A model generated the notes under the pieces. The model saw only the letters and a program-made list of their open reading frames with translations. It was not told where the DNA came from and made no database searches. The position numbers and the translations under genes are program-made. 64,000 bases of DNA from Bostrychus sinensis (lineage: Eukaryota; Chordata; Actinopteri; Gobiiformes; Eleotridae), in NCBI GenBank assembly GCA_020698575.1, contig CM036246.1, positions 1,228,501 to 1,292,500 of the forward strand, given 5' to 3'. Position 1 is the first letter of the stretch. Every line of letters starts with the position of its first letter. This document shows positions 1 through 29,672 of this stretch, piece after piece.

Positions 1-553
1 GTGAGCCTGTGCGAATTGTAGCCTCAGTTTCCTGTTCTTAGCTGACAGGAGTGGCACCCGGTGTGGTCTTCTGCTGCTGTAGCCCATCTTCCTCAAGGTT
101 GGACGTGTTGTGTGTTCAGAGAATGCTCTTCTGCAGACCTCGGTTGTAACAAGTGGTTATTTGAGTTACTGTTGCCTTTCTATCAGCTCGAACCAGTCTG
201 GCCATTCTCCTCTGACCTCTGGCATCAACAAGGCATTTTTGCCCACAGAACTGCCGCTCACTGGATATTTTCTCTTTTTCGGACCATTCTCTGTAAACCC
301 TAGAGATGGTTGTGCGTGAAAATTCCAGTAGATCAGCAGTTTCTGAAATACTCAGACCAGCCCGTCTGGCACCAACAACCAAAGTCACTTAAATCACCTT
401 TCTTCCCCATTCTGATGCTCGGTTTGAACTGCAGCAGATTGTCTTGACCATGTCTACATGTCTAAATGCATTGAGTTGCTGCCATGTGATTGGCTGATTA
501 GAAATTTGCGTTAACGAGCAGTTGGACAGGTGTGCCTAATAAAGTGGCCAGTG
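1..553 (-). mobile_element. Tc1/mariner-type transposon, 5' end, cut by window edge
   Basis: The right end reads GGCCAGTG, the end of a TIR whose reverse complement begins CACTGGCCACTTTATTAGG, as in a widespread fish Tc1 family. Inside, a minus-strand frame at 116-388 (about 90 residues) has the N-terminal helix-turn-helix of a Tc1 transposase: a first helix around ISETADLLEFS, a recognition helix around TTISRVYREW, and a basic linker. The frame stops at a degenerate position near 116, before any catalytic Asp, and the rest of the element lies left of the window. The frame opens at the host-like start MTLVVGARRAG. Because only the 5' third is visible I cannot say whether the whole copy is intact. 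Class assignment is firm; subfamily is not. Confidence 0.8.
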
Positions 554-614
554 AGTGTGTGTGTGTGTGTATGTATGTATATATGTGTGTGTATATATGT
601 ATATATGTATATAA
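552..614. repeat. TG/TA microsatellite
   Basis: A mixed run of GT and ATGT/ATAT dinucleotides directly abuts the outer end of the Tc1 element, so the transposon landed in or beside an alternating purine-pyrimidine tract containing TA. Confidence 0.85.
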
Positions 615-1142
615 GGTCTAAACTACAGGTGGAGCAGGTATAATGTTATCGCAAGCTTCCATGAAGACATGATTTTTTTGTTCTCTGCAGAGATGTAATG
701 AAGGCTATTTGTATTTACATCATGTAATCACAAGAGCTGAGTAAACCACTATTGGTATGTTAGGTGCTTGGAAAGTGGTAGTAACTTGCAACATTAGACA
801 AGATAGGCGACACTTAAGCGGAGAAAAAAAGGTGTTCCTGTACGTTGTTGCTTTGACAGACAGGTGCGCGACATAAAGGCAAAGCAAAGCATGTTTTTTT
901 TTTAAGAAGTCCACGTGGCCTCAACAAGATACCAAATATCATAGTCTTCACTCATTCAAACTTTAAAAGTCTTTATTTTACAGAATACAAAAGTTAATAT
1001 TAATTCATAGTTAAAATACTTACTATGTTACCAAGATTAAAAAGGCATTTTAGCCTTAATTCATAATTAATAAAAGTACTTACAAATACAAGTTATTAGT
1101 AGCAAATAATGATGAATACAGGTAAGCACAGTGTTAGTTCGA

Positions 1143-1640
1143 CTATTGTTGGCACAGTTGATTATTGAGAATATGTTTTTTAAGGTTTTGAGAAAAATGA
1201 TGCAGATCTACAGACAACTTCAGACTGTCTGGGAGCTGATTCCATTGTTTGATAGTTTGAAATAAGAAGGCTGATTGTGCAAAGGCAGAGCATCTTTTAA
1301 GGATTACACAATTTTTGTGAGCTGTGGACCGAGCTGTTCGAATCGTCTGTTCAGAGCAAAGTTGAATAAATTTCTTCAATGAAGCTGGAGCAATATTATT
1401 AACAATTTTAAAGATGGCTTGTAAATTTGAATATAGAATTTGATTGTCAAAACTTAGCATTTTATATTTGCTGAGAATATTACAGTGGTGATATTGAAGT
1501 ATTTTTTTGTCAAGTACCTTTAAGGCCTCATTATAGAGTGATCTGAGAGTTCTGAGTGTGGTCTCATTGGCCTCAGACCAGCTAGAAATACAGTATGTGA
1601 TGTGTGCTACAATCATAGCATTAAAATACATCATAGACAT
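1143..1640 (-). pseudogene. LINE reverse transcriptase C-terminal remnant
   Basis: A minus-strand frame of about 165 residues resembles the C-terminal tail of fish L2/Rex-type LINE ORF2. It has a 'tyC.ssWS.a' block near its start (ITYCISSWSEAN), a linker like ALKVLDKK, and a terminal segment with FLFQTIKQWNQLPDSLK, typical of the region after the palm. No catalytic YADD lies in this piece; that motif is in the related piece at 1936-2352. The A/T-rich sequence just left (960-1140) is plausibly its 3'UTR. It is a 5'-truncated or rearranged copy with no host function inferred. The exact clade is uncertain. Confidence 0.7.
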
Positions 1641-1935
1641 TCCAGCGTTAGACTGTTTCTAATATGTCTAAAAGAGGAAATGTTATATTTTACTGAATTA
1701 CATACATTTTATGATATGTGTTTTAAACCCCAGAGTTTGGTCCAAATGGACCATTATTTAATTTCAGTCACTATATTTAATTTTGATCATTTTACATAAA
1801 TATTAGGCACATTTTGGAGTTTGTTGGTCTTGGTAAAGTACATACCAACTGTTTTTTTTTTATTTTTTTTTTAAGTTTACTGTAAGACAGGAAGATTTTA
1901 ACCAATCACTGACTTTATCCATCGCAAAAGACAAT

Positions 1936-2352
1936 TTAGAGGCTACTATCATCTGCATACATCATGATGTCTACATCTTTGCACACAGCCAGAAGATCAT
2001 TTATGTAAAAACTGAACAACAGGGGCCTCAAGATCGATCCTGTGAGGTAGCAGCAGGCTGTTTCTGTGGAGTGGTTTACTCGGAAACCAAACTGCATAGG
2101 GTGTAATAGATTATTACTGTTTAGATGCTTTGTCAGTTGCTCTGTGATGACTTTCTCAACAATTTTAGAGACTACAGGTAATAAACTAATAGGTCTGTAG
2201 TTACATACTTCGTATTTGTCACCTGATTTATGTACTGGAGTTATGACCACTGTTTTAAACACACAGGGGAACACATTCTCTTCTATTGATTTATTAACAA
2301 TATCAGTTATAGATACTGGTAATGTCTCTTTATGTTTTTTAATAACTATCAA
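1936..2352 (-). pseudogene. LINE reverse transcriptase palm fragment with internal deletion
   Basis: This minus-strand frame carries RT motifs in order: NYRPISLLPVVSKIVEK (fingers), QFGFRVNHSTETA, then directly GSILRPLLFSFYINDL and MMYADDSSL with the YADD catalytic box. In intact relatives about 100 residues, including the first catalytic Asp region, separate STETA from the GSILGPLLF block; here they are joined within a few residues (CCYLT), so the copy has an in-frame internal deletion and cannot be active. Together with 1143-1640 it probably derives from one minus-strand L2/Rex-like insertion. Confidence 0.75.
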
Positions 2353-2377
2353 GTCCCCAGTAGTCTTTTGCTTTTGA

Positions 2378-2936
2378 AACGACTGTAATGAACTGTAGTG
2401 TACTGTAATGGGCTGTAGTGCACTGTTATGCCCTATAATGGACTGTAATGTACTGTAGTGTATTTTAATGGACTGTAATAGACTGTAGTGTACTGTAATA
2501 GACTGTAGTGTACTGTAAGTCGCTTTACAATTTTTGATCTATTATTCATTCACTCCTCAGTCACACTCGGTGGTGGTGAGCTACTAGTCTGCCCTGGGGC
2601 AGACTGACAGAAGCGTGGCTGCCAATCAGCGCCAACGACCACCACCAAACACATTCACACAGGCAAGGTGGGTGAAGTGTCTGTACAACGACAGTATGCG
2701 CTTCAGATGGGATTCGAACCGGCTACCCTCCGGTTGCTGGGCGAATGCTTAACCCACTGTACCACCGTCGACCCAGTAACAGACTGCAGTGTACTGTAAT
2801 GAAAAGTAGTGTACTGTAATGAACGGTAATGGACTGTAATGGACTGTAATGGACTGTAATGGACTGTAACGGACTGTAACGGACTGTAATGAACTGTAAT
2901 GGACTGTAACGGACTGTAATGAACTGTAATGCTGTC
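2378..2936. repeat. 10-bp tandem array (GGACTGTAAT)n, interrupted
   Basis: Degenerate decamers of the form ggactgtaat or gtactgtagt run from about 2378 to 2517 and resume at about 2776 to 2936, where the units are most regular. The middle is occupied by a SINE. Apparent open frames through the array (such as minus-strand 2703-2999) are low-complexity products of the repeat, not genes. Confidence 0.85.
2518..2775 (-). mobile_element. tRNA-derived SINE, inserted in decamer array
   Basis: On the minus strand the head carries a Pol III A box (TGGTACAGTGG, about 2756-2766) and a perfect B box (GGTTCGAATCC, 2710-2720). It is followed by a body shared with the piece at 31664-31830 and a tail containing GTGACTGAGGAGTGAATGAA. 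Decamer repeats flank both sides. The tail is also shared with the plus-strand SINE at 40262-40445, so all three belong to one superfamily. Only the promoter and tail similarity are seen; transcription is not implied. Confidence 0.75.
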
Positions 2937-2944
2937 GCGTAGCC

Positions 2945-4200
2945 ATGTGGTGGCCTGGGGTGGCCACGGCCCCTGTTGGTCAGAGCTTGGCCACCCCATC
3001 GGCCCCCGTCCTGTGCGATGGGGTACTAAGGGCCATTGTGATGCTGCCGTGAGTGACTGACATTACGTCTTTGCGCAGCAATTGTAAAACAAGCGGCTTA
3101 TCATAGAGACCATCAGCTAAATCCTCCTGACAGATAAGACTTCAAGCTTTGTGTCAGTTTTTATTTCTTTTTGATAGGTTCAGGAATCACAGAGATGTGC
3201 ACCATTAAAATTTGTAAAAGCATTGAGACTTAATTACAAGACGCGCGGTTTATTACCGCTCCATCTGCAAAGAGCTGCGGTGTTTTTTTAGGTCCAGTAT
3301 CACTTTTACTCAAAAACTATTACAGAAGAGGTAATTATTTCCAATAACGTTGTTATTAATTATGATCAAAAGTAAAAGGAGAGATGCAGAAGGGCAGAAG
3401 AGAAACTGGAGGCTAGATGGAGAAAGCAGTATAAAGTTTCTGTTAACAGTGATGAACCCTTCGACCCTTCTGTGACCCTTTAGAATTCATTCTTTTCCAG
3501 CAGCGGAAACAACTTTATTGTGGCAGAGCCTGAAAGGAAAGGCATTAGTGCTGCACAGAGGAGCAGACAGGAGCTGGGCTGTGCCACAGCAGTGAGGCTA
3601 CAACTGATCAGAGCTGTAACTGAAAAACTTTCTGTTTAATATCCGACTGCAGGCTCAGTCTTATCTAAACCTTATCTCTCTGTTGTTTTTTTTTTTTCTT
3701 TCTCTTAAGAAAAATTTATTAGCATTTCATCATTATTTGAGATGAATTGTTACAGTAAAAAATGCCTGGCTACATATTTGAGTGTGTAGCTGTCAGGTTT
3801 TAGTAGATAGATCTGTGATGTGCAGACAGGAGACAATGTACAGACTGTGTGAGGCTCTTATGAAAATGAAAGGTTGTGATGTAGATAAAGTTGTTAGTTG
3901 CTAGTTAGTAAGTTGTTGTAAGTTTGCCACACACTACTTACAGGCTATAGAAAACTGCAAATTGTTTTACTCACACTATAGTCAGTTAAAACAAATATTG
4001 TCTGTTAAATTGATTTTTTGATTGATTGAACTCTCCTGTGAGCTGCAGACATCATGGCTTATGTCCCAACTTCCTCAAACAATAAAAAGGTCTCTGACTC
4101 CATCCAAATAACTGGCTTTGTTAAAACAGAAGATAATTCAATTTTTTTTCTTAGTCCTATAATAATAATCTGCCATGTGCCACCACAGTAAAATGACAGG
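2945..4200. other. No gene recognised; repeat-like spacer upstream of visible ctns exons
   Basis: The left part (2945-3060) has a G/C-rich inverted motif built on GGGTGGCC/GGCCACCCC that looks transposon-derived. The rest is ordinary A/T-rich sequence without an exon I can defend. The missing ctns signal-peptide exon was looked for here and not found. Confidence 0.4.
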
Positions 4201-4208
4201 ACTCAGCT

Positions 4209-4545
4209 CAAATAGCTTCACAAACACTTAATCAAACATAAACACACAATCAACACAAACAATAACTACACTAAACTAAACAGACCCAGGACACTCCTGT
4301 CCTTAGACCCTCCTTCTTGGTAAGGAAAACTCCTAAAAAACCCAGCTGTGGGAAAAAAGAAGAAACCTTATGGAGCCCAAATTGAAGGAGAGATCCTCTC
4401 CCATGATGGACAGGCAACATGTGTCTAGGACTGTTAGTTCATTAGTTCATCTATAGGATCATAGTTCAGGTCTGTAAGGATGCAGCAGGTGGGCCTCATC
4501 CAGACAGGTGAGTGGGGGTGAGGTAGGTCCAGGGAGTCCATAGGA
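4209..4545. repeat. Dispersed fish repeat, copy 1
   Basis: This block is highly similar in the same orientation to 42345-42740, including AAACCCAGCTGTGGGAAAAA, AAGAAACCTTATGGAGCCC and GAGAGATCCTCTCCCA. The second copy extends further left. I recognise it as a common interspersed sequence of percomorph genomes but cannot assign its class with confidence (possibly a LINE 3' region). It ends about 60 bases before the first visible ctns exon. Confidence 0.75.
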
Positions 4546-4602
4546 GGTGAGGTTGCTTTTCTGGTCATGTGCCCAAATGCTTCTGTTTGATTGGTCTCTC
4601 AG

Positions 4603-24531
<19,929 letters not shown>

Positions 24532-24753
24532 AGCAGGACCAGCACTACTGTCTGTTGGGCAGACCGCAGGGGGGCCTTTCCTATTTGAATATTTTCGGCT
24601 GATTTTTTTTTAAATGTAGAGCTTTTCTTTACTGGCAAAAGAAAGCTTGTTAATCACATGGATGTGTGTGGACCTCTCGGTTTAACACGTGGTTTGAAGG
24701 AGTCTGACTCCAGCTGATCTCAGGGACCACTTTACTGTGCTGTGTCTGTCCAT

Positions 24754-24759
24754 AATAAA
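24754..24759 (+). terminator. ctns polyadenylation signal
   Basis: AATAAA lies 223 bases after the ctns stop codon and is followed by TGT-rich sequence at 24800. It is the first canonical hexamer in the 3'UTR. Confidence 0.75.
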
Positions 24760-24779
24760 GCTCCACTGTAAGGGTTTCA

Positions 24780-25394
24780 TTCACTTTCTCTCACATTCTG
24801 GTTACACTCTGTGTCTCATTTCACTCCCTGTTCCAATGGCCTCCTCACAACCTTTAGTCCCACACTAGCTGTATGAGGTTAGAGGTCAGAGGTCCCAGGA
24901 TAGACATTTGAACACAATTACTTCACACAACCCTTTACCTGACTGTTGTGTGTAATTATACCTTTATGCGACATTAAACATGTAAAAATTGCAATATAAA
25001 ATGCATACAAAAATCAGTAAATTAGAGGTACTGAGGTGCACACATATCATGACTTTTTTTAACCCAAAGCAATAAATCTTGAAAAAATGTCTGATGCAAT
25101 GTATCTTTTAAATGCTTTGTGTATGTTGTATGTTTTATAAATGTTTTGAGTAATTTTGAGTTTTGAGTAATTTAATGTTTTCATATGAAAATCGGTCATT
25201 ATATACACAAAAATGTGCACATTTGCACACATTTCAAAAAATGATATCTGAATACTGGACAGAGCCAGGTTTAAAATGTATACATAAAAAGTATTTAAAG
25301 AGGGAGTTATGGATATAATATTTTGCCTTTCAGTAAACTAGAAAATACTGACGACAATCAAATGGTTTAAAAAAAAAAAAAAAAAAACACTTCT
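24780..25394. other. Spacer after ctns, no gene recognised
   Basis: A/T-rich intergenic sequence ending in an A-run (25370-25387) directly beside the LTR start. No exon or TIR pair was seen. Confidence 0.4.
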
Positions 25395-25521
25395 TGTTAT
25401 GATCAGTGGCTATTCAAGTGTTTGCCACTAGGAGTCGCTGCTGTTTAGACTAGCACTGTTTGAGTGATACATGAGTAGGAGGAGAACCACGTGAACACGT
25501 GAACTCAAGAGTACTTTCGGC

Positions 25522-27866
25522 TTGCCTGGAATATCCAGCATGGACGCGGGAAGGGGGGGTGCTGGGGGGGCTGCAGCACCCCTAAATTTGACTCCAGCAC
25601 CCCCAACTGTTGGGGACGTTGTAACTGAAACTCCAAAAGGTTTACAAAAATAAATTATATTTTATTATACACTTTCAGATGCGTTTTCTTCATTAGTTAA
25701 TGATATTGTAATTTACCAACGCTGTTTAAAGCCGTGTTGTTGCTGAGCTATTGAAGTGTTCATGTTCTCCGGCTTCGTCTCAAAAGACAATGGGCCGGAT
25801 CGTCCACTCTTTCAGGGCGCCAGGCGCGGCTGACATACAGGAGTATGTAACAGTTTACATCTTTTTTCCCCTTTGCTTTTTAGCACAACGGAAAAGCACG
25901 ACAGTGCGTGTAAATAGCAGCCAGATTTAGTGCCATTTTGCTGCCATCTCAACGCATTTTTCACTTTTTGCGTCTCTCATTTGAATCACTTTCTGATCCG
26001 CGTTAAATAGCACGCCTCATGTCACATCAGCAATAGAAATATATTGGGACATAGTGGCTTGTCAGAGACAGAGATCACGTTGCACTATGGTCATACTCAA
26101 AAACAAGTCCAAAAACTGGTCCACATGAAAGGATACTGTGTGTCAGTTGCGCGCAAGTTGCTATAGCAATAGCATGTCCCGTCTGAGAGTAGACAGGACA
26201 GTAGTCAGTGGAGCAGCGCACGCCCCTCACCTCTCTGCAGCTGTGATGGGAGCACTGTCCTTAAAAGCGGTGAGCGCCAGGACACACAGCAGATTTTATG
26301 CAAACGAAAGATGATTTCTCTTACGCGCAGCCTTCGCGGATGCCGAGGTAACACTGGCACACTGTGCAGAGGGATCTGTGGCGCACCGCACAACAACTGC
26401 GTGGCCACTACTTGCTCATAAGAACAAATCCAAAACCAGTCCATGTGAAAGGTTTGAAGGAGCAAAGTGTGCAACTGGCTAAATGCTTCTCAGTCTAAAA
26501 GGCAGACAGGACAGTAGCAGTGGAGCAGATCACTTAGGCACAGCCCCGGCCCCTCACCTGTCTGCGGCTGTGACAGGAGCCCCGCCCCTCACCTGTCTGC
26601 AGCTGTGACAGGAGCCCCGCCCCTCACCTGTCTGCAGCTGTGACAGGAGCCCCGCCCCTCACCTGTCTGCAGCTGTGACAGGAGCCCCGCCCCTCACCTG
26701 TCTGCAGCTGTGACAGGAGCCCCGCCCCTCACCTGTCTGCAGCTGTGACAGGAGCCCCGCCCCTCACCTGTCTGCAGCTGTGACAGGAGCCCCGCCCCTC
26801 ACCTGTCTGCAGCTGTGACAGGAGCCCCGCCCCTCACCTGTCTGCAGCTGTGACAGGAGCACACCGCCCAAGCACTGCCCTGAAACGGCTGCGCACAAAG
26901 GCTGCCTGGGTCCAGACGGTGAGCAAGGCACACTTTGAGGTCAAACAAATCAGAAAAAATGAAAAATACAGCACTCAGGGTTTTCATTTTTGTTTTTTTG
27001 AGTTTTGATACATAGTAGCCTAATATAAAATAGTAATTGGATAAGGGCTCGTTTCCGTTTTCTGTTTTCTTATTGGGAAACGTGAAAACGAAAGGCCAGC
27101 AGGTACACGGACCCCGTGCCTTTCCCGATCTCACTCACTTTTAAGAATAAATGACTGTTAAAATTAACAGAACTCAATTTAATTGCTTAAATAATATTAA
27201 GGTTATCTTGACAAAAAGCCCCCCCACGAATCTGCGTTGTTCGCGTCTTCCGCCGATTCACGTCTCTGCCTATTCGCGGGACTCACGCGTCAAACGCTCA
27301 ATTCGCGTCATTCGCGCCGCGCTATTCGCGGGATTTGCTTGATTCGCAGTCATTCACGCCGCAGGACGCTTGTTTGCGCCTGAACGCGGCTTTCCATAGA
27401 CTTAACATGGTAATCACTCGCGCCTGATGCCTGATTCACGTCCGGTGTGAACGTACCATTAGAATCAATTCGATTTCTAGGGCGGAGCAAACCCGAGTTA
27501 ACGGACAGCGGAGTTAGCCAATCAGAAAATGGCGGACGTGACGTTAACAAAGCGACAAGAAAGTGAGAAAGTAAACAAACGAAGTAGTGAAGCCACGAGG
27601 GAGGAACGAGGGAGTTATTTCAACATTACTGTACCATACCACTGAATGAAACAAACTCTCGGCTCCTCGGTGCGCCATCATTATTGTTGTCAGTGAGGAG
27701 ACGTGTACGAGTGACGCTGCTCGCGAAGAACACGTGACTTAAATAAACCAATCAAAATGCACGGTACGGTTTGGATTTGAGTAAACCACTGTGGACGGCG
27801 GGTGACCAGACTGATATTTCTCTGTAGAATAACACAGAGACATATCAGTCTGGATTTTCCAGGCAA
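25522..27866. mobile_element. DNA transposon with 9-bp TSD, copy B, carrying extra 1.9 kb
   Basis: The ends are TTGCCTGGAATATCCAG and (reverse complement) TTGCCTGGAAAATCCAG, inserted in the Gypsy LTR with exact duplication of ACTTTCGGC at 25513-25521 and 27867-27875. The right 420 bp (27440-27866) matches copy A in reverse, including the subterminal stem-loop at 27806-27853. About 1.9 kb after the left TIR (25540-27440) has no counterpart in copy A: it includes a GGGTGCTG/CAGCACCC-bordered stretch near 25555, the 35-bp minisatellite, and a CpG-rich stretch (27220-27440). The extra part is either nested insertions or sequence lost from copy A. Confidence 0.75.
26549..26862. repeat. Minisatellite, 35-bp unit, about 9 copies
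   Basis: Each unit combines CACCTGTCTGCAGCTGTGAC and AGGAGCCCCGCCCCT. A diverged unit lies at about 26222-26258. Every unit contains a GC box (CCCCGCCCC) and two E-box-like hexamers (CACCTG, CAGCTG). Confidence 0.95.
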
Positions 27867-27997
27867 ACTTTCGGCTGCATGAGCTGCTAAATAAATGTTC
27901 ATCTTGTTCAACTGCAAGCCTCCTCCATCATTAAAACACGAACACAACATGGTACCAGGAGTAAACAGTAAGTTGAGCGACCACTCGAGAAGCAGAC

Positions 27998-28384
27998 ATG
28001 GATTTGAAGCCGCCAGAGAGCTTGCAACTGTCAGGTAATGTCGGTGAAAATTGGTGTGCATTCAAGCAACAGTTAAACTTCTATGTCACGGCCATGGGAC
28101 TGGAAACGAAGCCGGACACGAGGAAGGTGGCGCTTTTGCTAACTTTAGCAGGGCCACAGGCCATTGAGGTGTACAATACGTTTGTGTTTGATACAGCTGA
28201 AGATAAAGACAAGATGGATACTGTGCTTGCTAAGTTTGACGCTCACTGCACTCCGAAGAAAAATGAGACATATGAAAGATACATGTTTAGGTCTCGTATG
28301 CAGCTTCAAAATGAGCTGTTTGACAGTTTTTTGATCACCCTGCGTTTGAAGGCACAGTCCTGCAATTTTGGAACACGCAAAGTG
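27998..28384 (+). pseudogene. Gypsy-type retrotransposon gag fragment
   Basis: This plus-strand frame begins with ATG 49 bases after the LTR and primer-binding site. It resembles the N-terminal gag region of fish Ty3/Gypsy elements, with NWCAFKQQLNFY near residue 18, LLLTLAGPQAIEVYNTF, and a KFDAHCTPKKNE block near residue 80. Similarity ends near 28384, where the sequence switches to an oppositely oriented hAT remnant. No zinc knuckle, protease, polymerase or integrase is present, so the copy is a 5' stub. Confidence 0.75.
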
Positions 28385-28578
28385 TTGCACTCCCAACACA
28401 GAAGTACACATTTGATTTTGTTCATTTATGAAATGGCCAGTCACAGCCAAGTATGCCTCCATATTCACTGAAGTCCACATATCAGAGGTTATGCTGATTG
28501 CTGTTGTATTTTGTAAGTCTTTTTTTAACTTCTCCTTTCCTGTTTCATATTTCTGGCTCACCAGTTCTTTCAGAGCCT

Positions 28579-28609
<31 letters not shown>

Positions 28610-28935
28610 CAAAAAAATGCAGCATGCTAGGATAAAAGCATAGTATTTTATTTACTTTCACATACCCTTCTGCTTGGCAGAACATATGAGGGGAGAATAA
28701 GTTGCAGCAGTTCTCTGAACCCCTCATCTTCCACAAGGCTAAGTGGCTGACAGTCCTTTATGATCATTTTGACAACGGCCTGATCAACCGCTTGCTTTGT
28801 AGAAGCTTTGAGTCCAGGAAGAAATGTTTTTGTTAATATTGCAAAAAATAGGTCTGTAATAAAACAACAATAGAGTACATGTTTGAACGTTTTAGTAAGG
28901 TTTTCAACATACCTGGGTTCATCAGGTATGTTCAC
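28385..28935 (-). pseudogene. hAT transposase remnant (ZBED-like)
   Basis: Two minus-strand pieces match the region after the BED finger of hAT transposases. The first (about 28680-28840) has MIIKDCQPLSLVEDEGFREL followed by LPSYVLPSRR. The second (28390-28565) has ISITSDMWTSVNMEAYLAV and TGHFINEQ. They are separated by a 27-base A/T run (28578-28606), and no BED finger or C-terminal dimerisation domain is visible. Degraded; no activity expected. Confidence 0.7.
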
Positions 28936-28949
28936 CCCCCCCCCCCCCC
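28935..28949. repeat. Poly(C) run, 15 bases
   Basis: A homopolymer C tract lies at the outer end of the hAT remnant; its length may be a sequencing uncertainty. Confidence 0.9.
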
Positions 28950-29672
28950 GACGGCAGTAGTGCTGCGTGGTGCGTCACGTGCCTCTCACCCTCAGCGGTG
29001 TTTCTCAGTGAAACCCGGTCTTTAGTTAAATCTCATTCAGAAGTCACTTTGCATTGACCTTCTTTGGTGGATTTGAGGCGTGGAGAGGGCGTGACGTGAG
29101 GTGGGTTTACGTGCGCACCTTTCTACTCCAGGCGGGATCTATAAAGGGGAAATTGCGTGCAGCTGTACGTGCGCCCGGTTTTATAAGTGTGAATATTTAC
29201 TAACGTACGCAACTTTTGAGTTTCTGGCATACGGAGACTTTTAGTAAGAATTCCATGCACAGTTTTATAGATGAGACCCCTGGTGCTTGTAGGACCTGCT
29301 GAAGTGGAGATTTCTGACTCATAAAGTGTGAGAAAAACTAATTTTGAGTAAGCAGCCTTTAAAATTAATATTTCCGATAGAAATCTATGAACACAAGTGA
29401 CCAAATGTCTTAAAATAAACACCTTGGTGTCATTTGGACTTTTTGTGTGTTTAAAAGCCACATGTTCAAGAGCAAACCTGCCACTGACCTGTAGTGTCTC
29501 CTTAACAGCCTATGTAGTTAAGTGCGTATGGAGTAGGGAGCATAGGACGCCGTGTGGGAAGGGCCCCTCCTCTGTGGTACCCCGTCCTGCAGGGGCCGCT
29601 GTGACCGAGTGCGGAGCAGTGGCGCTGAGGCGTAAAGGGCAGAAGAAGTGCTCCGTCCTTGACGCCGCAGAG
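28950..29672. other. Spacer and likely promoter/5'UTR of ndufa11
   Basis: Sequence becomes G/C- and CpG-rich toward 29530-29672, as expected for the start of a housekeeping gene. No TATA box was identified. The earlier half is repeat-like A/T-rich sequence. Confidence 0.4.

Larger units (their letters stand above)
25395..27949 (+). repeat. Gypsy-type 5' LTR split by a DNA transposon
   Basis: The LTR starts TGTTATGATCAG at 25395 and ends AACACAACA at 27949, that is, TG...CA ends. Its two halves (25395-25521 and 27867-27949) are separated by the element at 25522-27866. TGGTACCAGGAG right after the LTR is a plausible tRNA primer-binding site, followed by gag. No second LTR was found in the window. 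Confidence 0.7.

Noticed and set aside
2700..2770. A free tRNA gene
   Set aside because: A and B boxes are present, but no cloverleaf with a proper acceptor stem can be drawn; the surrounding sequence is a SINE body.
3440..4600. ctns signal-peptide exon
   Set aside because: No ATG-plus-hydrophobic stretch ending in a donor of the correct phase was found; it is left as missing.
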